Source: Panagrolaimus kolymaensis (Eukaryota > Nematoda > Chromadorea > Rhabditida > Panagrolaimidae). Taken from it: a DNA stretch of 64,000 nt. Position 1 is the stretch's first letter; every line of letters begins with the position of its first letter. The notes beneath the pieces were generated by a model. The model saw only the letters and a list, made by a program, of their open reading frames with translations. It was not told the DNA's origin and did not search any database. Positions 25,258 through 36,010 of this stretch are shown here, in pieces. The position numbers and the translations under genes were made by a program. Where the stretch lies: positions 62,001-126,000 of the forward strand of contig JAJQJQ010000063.1 in NCBI GenBank assembly GCA_028622995.1, given 5' to 3'.

Positions 25258-25758
25258 CAGAGCTGTCGAGTTTCGAGTTTTCGAGTCGAGTTTCGAGTTC
25301 GAGTCGAGTTTCGAGTTTCGGTGCACCGAATCGACTCGAAAATCGTGATCTTCGAGTTTCGAGTCAACTCGAAAAACTCGAACTCGAAAAAAATCGAGTC
25401 GAGTCGGTGCACCGAAAACTCGACTCGAAGAAATTCGAGTCAAATTTTTTAATTTCCTTAAAATTCATAGATTTAAGCATCAGAATGCATTGGAATGGTT
25501 TAGAAATGAACTAAATTAGATGTTAATAGCATTTAAAGCCAAAAATTTTGCTATTTGGAAGTATTTTTAAATTTTAAAAAATCGGCTCGACTCGAGTTTT
25601 TATTCGAGTTTTCGAGTCGAGTTTCGGCGCACCGAAAACTCGACTCGTAAATATCGAGTTTTCGAGTTGGCTCGAAACTCGATGACTCGAAAACTTCGAG
25701 TTTCGAGTCGGTGCACCGAAACTCGACTCGAAGGATTTTCGGTGCACCGACAGCTCTG
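25258..25758. mobile_element. hAT-type non-autonomous element with CGAGT arrays
   Basis: The ends are CAGAGCTGTCG and the inverse CGACAGCTCTG. The flanking 8-mers GTTGTCGG (25250-25257) and GTCGTCGG (25759-25766) differ at one base, consistent with an aged 8-bp target duplication. Arms of about 175 bp consist of CGAGTTT/ACTCG words plus the palindrome GGTGCACC, inverted around an AT-rich core of about 143 bp (25441-25583). The paralogous segment at about 21560-21590 lacks the insert. Open frames through the arms are artefacts rich in Arg, Ser and Val. Confidence 0.8.
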
Positions 25759-26200
25759 GTCGTCGGCTAACAAAAAAAAGAGAGAGCACTTTTCCAAACG
25801 GATGCATGTTTTTCTTCAAAGCAAAAAATAAAAAAAATGGAAGGATGGACACTGTGTGGCTGCAGCAAACAAAATTCAACCAAGTAAATGTGTGTATTTT
25901 TTTCCGTTAATTTTTTATGAGAAAATGCATCGATTGCTTCTTTCTTTTTCTTTCTAATGTTTTTATGCGTTTCTTTTCTTCTTTTTTTGTTTGAATATTT
26001 CAAAATATTTTTTAAATTGATTTTTGTTTAAATTTTGAAACTTATTGTTAAACGCGATTTTATTAAATCATTAAGATTGCAAGTGTTTTTTATAACTCTA
26101 TGAAATAAAAATATTAAAAAAAATAAAATGGAATATTTTAATTGCTACAACGCAAAAACAGGTAAAATAGCAAAAAAAGTTAAAGAAATAAAATTGCAAA

Positions 26201-26220
26201 CAACCTTTGGGTTGTGATAA
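26201..26220 (+). repeat. CAACCTTTGGGTTG hairpin, copy 3
   Basis: Exact word, about 211 bp after the GAATATTT word at 25990. Confidence 0.75.
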
Positions 26221-26961
26221 TCCAAGATAAAAAGAATTAAATTTAAAATTTATATGTATAAACCATCGCAATGAACTGAGCATGAAAAATGATAAAATTA
26301 AAGAAATATTCGAAAGTCTTTGGCTTACAAAGAAAAAATTAACTTAAAAAAAATTTATTACAAAAAATCAATAATAATTTTTTTTAAACATGAACATTGC
26401 CTTCGTCGTTTCTTATTCTATTCAACAAAAAAAAGCATAGAAAAAATAAATATGGAAAAGAACGATTTTTTGGTTAGGGGACGACCAAAAACTTGAACTT
26501 TGTGTTGGCTGACAAAAAAAAAGACAGAAAGCAACACACTTCCGGTCGGTGGTGGTCCTCTTTTCTCCTTTTCAAAACCATGCGAAAAAAATGAAAGGAC
26601 TCACTCTCAATGCGCCCAAAACAAACCAAGGTCAACCGCTTTCTTTTTCGGTCGAGAAACTAACTAACTCATTGATTGCTTTCTTTCTCGTTTTTGTTTT
26701 GTAACGCTTCTTTTTTTATGCGTCGTTTCTTTTTTGAATGTTTTAAACAACATTTTTTCTTAATTTTTTTGTACGAAAGTTTTTTAAATTTTTTTATTGA
26801 TAAAATTCAATGTTTTGAAATTGCATAAATGAAAACATTTTTAATCGGTGAATGAAATAAAAAAGTTTAGAAAAGTTAAATGAATATAATAAAGCTTTCT
26901 CTGAAACAGCAAATTGGCAAGGGAAGCAAATGAATAAAAGTAATTAAATAGTTTTTGCTAA

Positions 26962-26981
26962 CAACCTTTGGGTTGTGATAA
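26962..26981 (+). repeat. CAACCTTTGGGTTG hairpin, copy 4
   Basis: Exact word, about 229 bp after the GAATGTTTTAA word at 26733. Confidence 0.75.
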
Positions 26982-27332
26982 TCAAAAAAATTTTAATAAA
27001 AAAATTAAATATTTGTGAAAACCATCATGATGAATTGCGAGTTAAAATTAATAAAAAAATAGCATTAAAAATTGTGAAAAACAAAAATAAAATAAAAAAG
27101 AAATGTGCAGTAATCAATTTAAGAAAAAATCACATGATTATTTTTTACATCAAAATGCTGCTCTTATAAAACAGAGATATCGCTGTTTTTTTATTACGCT
27201 AGAAAAAATTTGATAAATAAGTTTGGAATTTTCCTTTTTGATTCAACCTGTCGACTCACTTGTTTGGTGCTCTATCTTTATTCATCGCTTCTTTTATTTT
27301 CTTTCCATTGGTTCCTTCCTTTTGGTGTGGAG

Positions 27333-27778
27333 TAGGGTAAATTATCCCGTACCTTTCCCGCCGGGAATTCCCGCGGGAACGGTACGGGATACGTTCCCGT
27401 GTTCCCATTCCCGTCGAATTTCCATTCCCGTTTTATTCCCGAGAATCATTCCCGCCGACTTTTTGTTCCCGTTAACAAGTTTAACAATTTTTGCTAAAAG
27501 CCATATTTTAGTTTTAAATTATTCCAAACAATGAAATATGTGTTATTTTGATAAGCTTTTCATTAAACTTTATTATTTTATACTTATAAACCATATTTTA
27601 TTCAAAAAATTAAAATATTCCCGTGGGAATTCCCGGCGGGACGGTACGGGATAAGTTCCCGTCTTCCCGTTCCCGAAAAATTTTTATTCCCGTTTTATTC
27701 CCGTGAAAAATCCCGTGGTCAAACGGGTACATTCCCGTTCCCGCATTTTTTGGAGACGGTACGGGATAATTTACCCTA
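27333..27778. mobile_element. hAT-type non-autonomous element with CCCGT arrays
   Basis: The ends are TAGGGTAAATTATCCCGTACC and its inverse ending GATAATTTACCCTA. A perfect 8-bp target duplication, GTGTGGAG, flanks it (27325-27332 and 27779-27786). Arms of about 135-155 bp are made of CCCGTTCCCG words and CGGTACGGG, inverted around an AT-rich core of about 140 bp (27476-27615). No transposase is present. TAGGG-starting ends with 8-bp duplications fit hAT. Confidence 0.85.
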
Positions 27779-27786
27779 GTGTGGAG

Positions 27787-28170
27787 CTAGAGTTCATATC
27801 TTACTTATTTGGTCTTGTAAAAAAAGAAAAGGCGCGCGTCTAAACATTTTCGGCCACACTAAAAATTTTCTCTTTTTTTGTTTTTTCTTTGAGTTCAATT
27901 TTCTATATACATGCCTCTTTTTTAAATCAATAAACAACTTTTTCTTTGAGCATGCACAACGACAAAAAATCTTTGTACTCAACAGACAGGAAAGATTTTT
28001 TCCTTTGCACATCTGTCGCTCGTGCAATCTTTTTTAGATCATTCACTCTTCTTTCTCTCCAAAAAATTGTGTGTTTTTTGAATTTTTTATTAGAATTATT
28101 TTCTTTTTTTTAAGGATTTTAAGCTAAAAGCTTTTTATTCGTTTTCAGTTTTCCATCATTTTGAAAATAC
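27787..28170. other. Intergenic; shares a segment with 63.3 kb
   Basis: No supported gene. About 27985-28095 matches 63345-63450 in the same orientation (the CATCTGTCGC block, then CATTCACTCTT, then TTTTTTGAATTTTTTATT), so this is another copy of a dispersed non-coding repeat. Confidence 0.55.
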
Positions 28171-28179
28171 AAAAGTGAA

Positions 28180-28560
28180 GAAACTATGGAAATAGTTTAT
28201 AAAGCATTCCATATTACAACAAAATCCCCTCGATTCAGTAAACAAGAGACTTTGCAGTTCCAACGTGAATCGGGATTAACATTAACAACAAGAGGAATGG
28301 ACAAGACCAGAAAATAATGTTTAAGGATAAATTAAAGTTTGATGTTTTTGCACCAAGGATAATGGTATCAAAATATAGGAAAAGGTATTCTTCGTTTTAC
28401 AATTTACATCAAATGGAATTTGCCAATCATCGACAATATTCAATTGCTTCTAATTGGGATAAAAATTAGGATGAATTGTTCCAACGGTCAATTCAGTTGT
28501 TAGATCAAATTCGTTAGAATGATCTCTTTGATTTTGAAAAGAATAATTTTAACTTTTGAG
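28180..28560 (-). pseudogene. Relic paralogue of the 34-kb secreted-protein gene
   Basis: A minus-strand frame around 28530-28400 reads NEFDLTTELTVGTIHPNFYP and, after a stop, DDWQIPFD. The DDWQIP word also occurs as NDDWQIPLDAK at the C-terminal end of the 33929-34882 gene, so I take the two as paralogues. This copy has frame breaks and stops and no intact start. Confidence 0.45.
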
Positions 28561-29219
28561 ATTCCATTTGCTTTAAAAGTTGGAGATGTAATTCTATGAT
28601 ATTCCTGAATTAGTAGGATCGTTCAAAAAAAAGCTCTTTCATTTAAAAAAACGAAAAAATAAAAATTAAAATATTCAAAAAAAAATCTGTTATAAAAAAG
28701 GCAGATGAAAATGTTTAAAAAAATAGAGAGCAAATGAATAAATAATTTTGTTGTTTAATAGTTTGCGATTGTATATTTTGTTTTTGGATATCTAAAAAAA
28801 TTAAAATAAAAAGTCATAAGTGTGAAGTTGGGACGGCGGAAGGGTATTATTTATTATTGTTATTCAGATCAAATCTAGAAACTTATTGATTTATTAATTA
28901 ATACCTTTTTTTGTTGTTGAAGGAAGAATGCCTTTAAAAATAAATAACCATCAAACAAATAAATTATGGAAGGTCAAAAATAAAATATTTCTTTTGAAGA
29001 AATCTAACTTTCATGGCATACAAAAAATAAGATAAAAAGTGTGAAAAAATTCTTGCAAAAAATCAATACATTTATTTATCTCTCATGAAACTTAATAAAA
29101 GTTTGTTTTCATTCATTTTTCATTTTTAAGAAAATTAGTTAGTCAGTCACATTGAGTTTCATTATTTTGTATTTTTTTGAATTTTTAAGTTAATATTTTT
29201 TTTCTTTTTTTTAACTAAT

Positions 29220-29760
29220 GTAATGATGCTTCTTCATTTTGAGGTACATATAATCTTTATCGAAATGAGCAAGCACTGAATCGATATATCGTTGATTCAA
29301 CGGAATAATTTATCTATGTAAATGATGGGACAAAAATTGTGGAATTTGAATTCAAATATGAGAAAAGATGAAATATGGAAACAAATATTATTGTAAAATT
29401 TAGAATCCATCATAATTCAATCACCAGCAAATATTTAAATGATTCAACAACTACTTTCTAAATACTCTGCTAATGTCACCATTGATATTCCTGGTCTATT
29501 AGTTATGAAAAAATTATGGATGGTTGGAAAAATGGCCATCCATTTAGTAACCCAATTTCAATTATCTATGATCGTTAAGTTGTAAGGAGAATTTGGTAAC
29601 AAGTAATAATTACAAATTGAAAAGCCTATTTTCATTGATCCGCCTAGTTCATCCATTTTAAAAAGAAGAAGTTATTCGTCGTAAATTGAGTCTTGATTTA
29701 AAAAAAGAAGCAGTTGTTGAAATGGTTGATGAATGATTTAGGGATACTTAATTAATAAAA
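29220..29760 (+). pseudogene. Decayed coding relic, unknown family
   Basis: Plus-strand pieces in changing frames look protein-like, for example SANVTIDIPGLLVMKKLWMV near 29470-29530, and are broken by stops and frame changes. No domain is recognised. It ends close to the module word at 29808. Confidence 0.3.
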
Positions 29761-30348
29761 AACGGGTGAGAACTTTTAAAAATTATAAATAAATAAAATA
29801 TTAAATATTAAAATATTCAAAAAAAAATTCTATTAAAAAGCACATGTCTCTTAAAGTACGAAAAAATTAGGTGTTATTAGTCGTAACTTTTTTTTAAATC
29901 TAAAGAAAAGAGATGCTAGCGCCGCAAAGGTTATTATTGATCCACTTGGAATAAAAAAATGCACAAATGAAAATGGCGCGAACCAAAAAAAAGAAAGAAG
30001 GAGACTCGCATATAGTCAAAAATTATATGTTTCAAAAGAAGCGGCAGTAATGGTCGTGAATTTAACCAAAAATAAAGAAAATAGAAATAAACATATTTTT
30101 ATTTTAAATTTGTCGAACTGATTTTAAAAAATTTTGAATATTTTATTATTATTTTTTTCTTTTTTTAACGCTCACGGAGAAAAAAAAGAGCAATTTCTTA
30201 GTTTCTAAAGTTTTCGAAGCTTAAAAATGCACGCAGATTACTAACAAGTCGTTACCGCCACTACGCTGGCGTCACTCGTTTACTCCCATTTTTTTCTCCG
30301 TGCTTAATTTACCGGAGGAATATTAAAATAAAAAATATTGGAGATGTT

Positions 30349-30717
30349 AATTATTATTGGTACCGAAATAAATACGCTGCTCTTAATCTCATAATGATCT
30401 TTGATAGTTTCTAACAGATTAGATTTGCTTCAGCAAGAATGTCTGGATCCGCACATGACCTCATGGTATATAGAAATTCATTATTAACAGAAGAAATTCG
30501 TAATGGGTGGAGGTCATTTGAAAATGCTTGGATTCTTAGAGACAATGCATATCAAGAACCACACAATGATTTTATAATTCCTTATCCACGTGAAAGCCAA
30601 ATTCAACTCAATCCATTAAGCTTTTACAATAAAAATAAAGTTTATTTTAACGTCAGGTGGACAACTATAGTGTTCATTCCCGATGTCAGTAATATTTTTA
30701 ATTTCTTTAATAAATGA
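30349..30717 (+). pseudogene. Harbinger-type (DDE) transposase relic
   Basis: One frame, interrupted by a single TAA at 30412-30414, reads NYYWYRNKYAALNLIMIFD, then the GSAHD..VYRNS motif, then LRDNAYQ and IPYP. This order matches the DDE_Tnp_4/HARBI1 nuclease fold: a D in the first strand, the GS.HD..V.R.S signature and a D followed by a Y then a PY turn. The third acidic residue region is not preserved and the frame ends in unrelated residues. It is a fragment of a PIF/Harbinger transposase and cannot be active. Confidence 0.7.
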
Positions 30718-30749
30718 TTCTTTATGGTTACTTTTTTCAAGCTATCCTA

Positions 30750-31090
30750 CATTTTTTTTGTTTGCTTTTTCATTAATGTGAACAAGATTTTGAATCTTTT
30801 ATTGAAACATGCTTTGAATGTTTCTAATTCTTGTTATTTAAGAGCTGCTTATTTAGAGTCAAACACCCGAATTTTCATTTGTTCCAACTTAATAATAAGC
30901 TTTTTATTTTGCTCCACAATTTCAGCTTTATATTTTTGTTCAATTTTTGGGTTTGCTTTCGATGAAATGGTTTTAAATATTTTCGAGGAGGCTCAAATTG
31001 GTAAATCTTTTATTATTAGTGGTAGCCCAAACTCCATTAGACCATCCAATCAAAATTTGATTCCACTGGCCATTCGAAAAACTATTTCTG
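30750..31090 (-). pseudogene. Minus-strand coiled-coil-like coding relic beside the transposase
   Basis: A minus-strand frame about 80 codons long from near 31000 contains KIEQKYKAEIVEQNKKLIIK and continues charged and Leu/Ile-patterned with two stops. Upstream pieces lie in the same or shifted frames. PIF/Harbinger elements often carry a second Myb/SANT-like gene; this could be one, but no Trp-spaced Myb signature is visible, so the assignment is only inference. Confidence 0.3.
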
Positions 31091-31346
31091 TCATCTTTGG
31101 TTTTCTAGAATTTTGTTATAAATATAAATATTATACAATTAATTTAAAAAATCGAAACAACATTTTTAATTAGGAAAATTTATGGTTTCTAAAATGCAAT
31201 GATTCACGTTTTTTGATTCAACCAATTTCATGAAATAAAAAGGAAACCATTGTGCAAAGTTTTCTTTATTTTAGAAATCATTTTTTGTAAACTTTTTAAT
31301 AAAAGTTTGTTAATTGCTTTTTATTTCTTAAATTTTGAAGAAAAAA

Positions 31347-32338
31347 ATGTTTCTCCGCCTCTTTATTTTTTTCTCATTTTTAATCTTTGTTAAAGCTGTT
31401 TGCCCCATTGGATGTATCGAAAGTGAATCAAAATGTTATAAAATAATTCAAAAGGATATGAGTTTTTCTGAAGCTGAATATGCTTGCACTCATTTTGGAG
31501 GACATTTGGTTTCAATTCATGATCCTTTCACAAATTCTTTTTTAATAAGTTTGTACAAAATTACAAATTATTTCTTAATTTCAATTTATTTTAGAAATAG
31601 TAAAAGAAGTGAGTGATGAAACAGATTTTTGGATTGGAACTTATAGATTTAAATCAAATGAAATATGGACTTGGACCGATGGAAGTACTCCATTTGATTT
31701 TACATATTGGAATAATGGTGAACCTAAAAATGACACTGAAGCTAATTGTGCTGCTTTGTCTTTGATTGATGGATATTGGAGTGCTCAAAATTGTAACGAA
31801 AATAAACTTTCTGTTTGTTCTATTTTTGATTACTCTGTTACAACAACAACAGATTCCCCTTATCTCAATTGTGGCGAAGGATGGATATACTTCGAACCAA
31901 CTCAATCATGTTTTGGTGTAGGAATGCATGGTTTAAATGCAAATTGGAGCACATCTGAAATATTTTGTCAAAAACTTGGAGGCCATTTACCATCCGTTCA
32001 AAGCAATGAAGAATTTAACTTTTATAAAAGTAAGTTAAAAAGAAGAATTAAAAAATTAATTTTTACTCTTTTTTTCCTTCATAGCACTTGGAAATATTAT
32101 GGAACGTCAAATTCGAACTGGAATTTTTACAATTGATAGTGGGAGAAATTGGCTAACCACAGATGGATCAACAGCTGTTTTTTTAACTTTTGCTCCATGG
32201 TGCTCTGATTTTTCACCTTCTAATACATCAACACATAGCTACGTCACGATTGGTAATAATGGTAGTAAAGATTGCTATTTTATTCAAGAACCTCAAGATC
32301 TTCAGTACACAATATGTCAAAAAAATTTGATTCTTTAA
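31347..32338 (+). CDS. Secreted two-domain C-type lectin
   Basis: The exons are 31347-31548, 31595-32029 and 32085-32338. The introns are 46 and 55 bp, GT...AG, and the joined length gives 296 residues. Residues 1-17 are a clear signal peptide ending VKA. CTLD 1 (about 19-143) has the WIG motif (80-82), W.WTDG (93-98) and the Cys pattern C30, C47, C119, C134, C142. The sugar-specificity tripeptide is EPK (110-112) instead of EPN or QPD, and the WND site reads WSAQ, so calcium-dependent sugar binding is doubtful. A Thr-rich linker (150-154) leads to CTLD 2 (about 159-291), which keeps cysteines but lacks WIG and EPN-type motifs. AATAAA follows near 32369. Large families of secreted CTLD proteins are typical of nematodes, with roles often inferred in surface or immune functions; this protein's ligand is unknown. 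Confidence 0.9.
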
Positions 32339-32399
32339 AATAACAATTGGAAAACATACAAATTGGTAATAAAAAAACTTTATGCATTTTTATTGTAAC

Positions 32400-33928
32400 T
32401 AAAATAAAATGTTTGTAATTGAAAACTATGTATAACCAAAAAAAGAATGGGATCCAAACTCAAATAAACAAACTCGCAATTTTAAAAAAATACAAAAATG
32501 GAAATTATATTAATGTTGAAAAAATGACGTCTTGCAAAATTGAGAGAATCAAAGTTGACTTAAAAAGTTCCAGTAAAATATATTTAAAAAAATTATTATA
32601 ACATTCGATGGGGTTATAACATTATTAGTACGATCGCACATTCTTCTATAAACTACTTTAGCTTTATCAAATTTTACTATTAAACAATTTTAAATTCAGT
32701 GGGCTTCTTCTTCCATTTCAGCTATTAATTATAAATATTGTGGCGTTATCCAAAAAATTTTTTTACTAAGATTTCCTAAAAATCGCAACGAAGTAGCAAA
32801 ATTAAAAAAAATAATAAAAATTTAAATATTCAAAAGATTTACCTTTTCAATTAAAAAAACTATAAAACTCAAACACAAAAAATAACAAAGCTTTTTTTTC
32901 GTTTCTGTTTGTCGTTTCCTTATGTTTATTGATTTTTCCGTAGAAACAAAAAATGGGTGAAAAGAAAGCAAAAAAACGAAACACATTTGGATGGGATTGC
33001 AAAGGTGATGATTATTGATCCACAAACTTTTGGGATGTGTAAAATGCAAAAAATAAAATGGCGCGAAAAAACAACAACAACACGCTTTTGGACTGACTTT
33101 GCTGGTCTGAAAATAAAATCGATAATTACGAATGAAAACTTCAAAAAAGGATTTTTCTGACGAAAGAAAGATTTTTTTCTTTTGGTTTTAACTATTTTTT
33201 CTTTCAATATTTTTTAAAATATTTTATTAATTTTTTTTAATATTTTTGTTAAAAAAATGTAATACATTTCATTCTAATTTGTTGCTACTTTTTTTATAAG
33301 CTCTTACTTTTAACTGAACCACCTGTTGCAGTATTTTTTTCTCGTTTTTTTTTATCGTTTTGTTTTGAAATTTATTCCGATGGTAAAGTATGAGCACGAA
33401 GAACATTTTTTTAATTTAAAATATTGTATTTCCTTATTCTTGAAGTTCAACTTAAATGACTTTTTTTTAGTTATTCTAACTATTAAATCTTTCCGAAATA
33501 ATAAAATATAATTATCACCAACATTATCTTTTAATGATAGAAAAACATACGAACCGAACCAGCCAACAAAAAACAAAAAGCTACATCTTCAAAAAAATAA
33601 CACCACAAGCAACACAAATACTGTTTTTTTTATTGTTAAAAATAATCATAGAAAATAGTTTTTAGAGCATAAATAATATCCAACTGTTCTTCGCTCTTTT
33701 TTTTAAAACCTTAATTTTGCATATTCAGAGAAAAATAAAAAGGGTTTTTTATTGGCTCAAAAAAACATGAGAAAAAAAAACGACAAAATTTAATGTGAGG
33801 CCGAGTCTCGTAGGGCATCATCCTCCTTCACCTTTCTTTTTTTAGATACAAACAAATATGTTGCTTCTTTTCAACTGTTTTTATTGTTTGTGGACATTTT
33901 AAATAAAAAAAATTGTTTATTATAATAA
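32400..33928. other. Intergenic with module sequence
   Basis: No supported gene. A module word TTTAAATATTCAAAAG is at 32822. The open frame at 32419-32601 is Lys/Ile-rich without a domain. Frames at 32822-33207 on both strands overlap each other and are not called. Confidence 0.4.
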
Positions 33929-34882
33929 TTAAATTTCATTTAAATATTTTTGTATATAATATTTTGCATCTAATGGAATTTGCCAATCATCATTTAAAAA
34001 ATATTCAGTTTTATGTAAAATAATTTTGATTGAAAGAAAAATAAAAGTAACGAATCGGTCAACATTGTACGAAGCATTTCGTAAAAGTTTTGCTTGATTT
34101 TTGCTTATTCTTTTATATTCATCGGATATTAATAAACGATGAAGAAATAAATAAATAAATAAAAAACCAAAGAGTTAACATTTTTTCACAAAAATAATAA
34201 TCATAATTTTTTTGATAAACTTTTGATAAATTTTTTGTTATGCAATTTGTGAAAAGTTGAGTTTGATGGTTGTATTGATTTTCAATAAAATTAAATCGCT
34301 CATACAAAAATTCAAATTTTCCATCATAAGTTGGAAATGATGCGAGATCAGCTAAATTTTCATGAATCTATAAATAATTATTTTTTTAGAAAAATGCAAA
34401 AATGAGAGAAATGAATAATTAAAAACTATCGAAACGGAAACATAAAAAAAATTTAACTTTTACTTTAAGAATCGAAGATTTAAGTGCTTTTTTGATTCTT
34501 AGGTTTTGTTATAAATATTCTAAAACAATAGTGGAAAAAAAGGGAAACTTTAAAAAAATAAAAAAATTAATCGCTCTCGAAACGGAAAAAAAAAATTTCT
34601 TTATTACCAAAACATTCATAATTTTTTCGCTTTTAGAATTATGATACTCATATTTTAGCTCGAAAAAAGAAAATTATGTTTTATCCATCCTAGGAACAGT
34701 TAAAAAATAAACCATACTTTTTTTAAATAAGAATATTCTATTCTTAAATTATGATAATCCTCTTTTGATAATAGTTCGGCAAAACTGTCATCGCATGGTT
34801 GTTGAGCATAATTTTGAAACTGGATACCTCCATAACCAATTGCAGGAAACACCACAGCTATCATTAAAAATGCGGCTGACAT
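33929..34882 (-). CDS. Small secreted protein, probable frameshift in last exon
   Basis: Exon 1 (34882-34718) encodes 55 residues, beginning with a hydrophobic signal segment (AAFLMIAVVFPAIGYGG). A phase-0 GT...AG intron leads to exon 2 from 34367. Exon 2 reads on in frame (ENLADLASFPTYDGKFEFLY...CEKMLT) until a TGA at 34119. The coding-like sequence then continues in another frame from about 34140 (HRLLISDEYKRI ... NDDWQIPLDAK) to a TAA at 33929. An A/T-rich tract of TTTA units at 34125-34165 sits exactly at the switch, suggesting an indel in that tract or an unrecognised intron. The full product would be about 200 residues. The family is not recognised; a relic paralogue occurs at 28.4 kb. 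Confidence 0.5.
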
Positions 34883-35991
34883 TACAAATGAAAAGAAAGT
34901 GGTTAAAAAAAGAGAATTTACTTGTCAAAACTAAAAAAAATTAACAAAATTTAAAGTAAAAACAAAAATTACTTTAAAAAATAGAAAAACATACATTAGA
35001 ATCATGAATTCCATAATTGTAACATTTACATAATTTTAATTTAAAAAATTTAGTCATTATGAAAGTACGAAATTAAAATATCAGAGCACATTTGAAATAT
35101 GTTAACTCAAAACAGTTTCATTTAAAAATTATTGTTTTTTGGCGCCCAAATAAAAAATTGTTTGCTTTTTTTGGGTCAATCGATTAATTGCAAAAATGGA
35201 AAACATTTACCTGCCTCTTTACTTGCCATTTTATTTTCTTTTAACTTTGGCATTTGCGAAGCAGCTTCATATATATTTTAAAATTTATATTTTAGATATT
35301 AGTGAGAAAAAATTAAAAAAGTTATGAAAATATGGTATTGAGTGAATTAGATTTTGACCAAACTTTTAATGCGTTTAATTTGAAAACCCGCGCGCTTTCA
35401 TTCAGATTTTCATTGTTTTTCGTTGGCCATTTTATTTTCGGATTTGAGAATTTTATAATTTATAAGAACAAGGAAAATTTAGATTTTCTCATTTTTTTAT
35501 TTCAAGTCTCCGTAACCTTTCAATATCTTTATTTATCGGTTACACAAAATTTATAAACTTATGAAAAAGAATAAATAAAATAAAATACCAAACATAAAAT
35601 ATTCAAAAAATGAAACAACAAAAAAAGCATTTTTTCGGTTTGTTAAAGAAAATAGAGTCCAGTCGGCTGATATGGGCTTGAAAGCGTTTTTCTCGTCTTT
35701 TTTTTAAAGCAACCAAAAATGAACGACGGACATAACGTGACGGCTTTAACACCAAAGCAAATCAAATGTGTGTTTCTTCCAATATTTTAAATCGAGAAAC
35801 TCATCGATTTTTGATTTTAATGTTTTTTGAATGTTTTTTTTGGAATCTTTTAAATTACTTTCTTTTTCGTTGATTTTCTTTCTTTGTTAAAACTTTTATA
35901 GTTGGTAAAAGTTTGGGTAAATTTATTTGTTTTGTGTAAAAGCTTTTCTGAGACCCAAGCAAGAAAGAGCAAAAAATAAAATGATTGCAGA

Positions 35992-36010
35992 CAACCTTTG
36001 GATGTCATAA
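35992..36010 (+). repeat. CAACCTTTGG hairpin, diverged copy 5
   Basis: Reads CAACCTTTGGATGTCATAA; the right half of the stem has decayed. It lies about 165 bp after a GAATGTTTTTT word near 35827. Confidence 0.5.

Larger units (their letters stand above)
25800..27100. repeat. Non-coding duplicated segment, copy 2
   Basis: Paralogue of 20200-22135 in the same orientation, retaining both hairpin words (26201 and 26962), two CATYGATTGC words (25928 and 26670) and the ACGACCAAAAACTTGAACT block at 26479. It lacks the TTAA MITE present in copy 1. Confidence 0.75.

Noticed and set aside
25186..25514. Overlapping open frames on both strands rich in Arg, Ser, Val and Glu
   Set aside because: They are translations of the CGAGT/ACTCG word arrays of the hAT-type element; every frame is open because the word lacks stops.
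27223..27534. 103-codon plus-strand frame
   Set aside because: Its C-terminal half is the CCCGT array of the hAT-type element.
30724..31173. 149-codon plus-strand hydrophobic frame
   Set aside because: The opposite strand reads a charged, coiled-coil-like sequence with better composition; the plus frame is its shadow.
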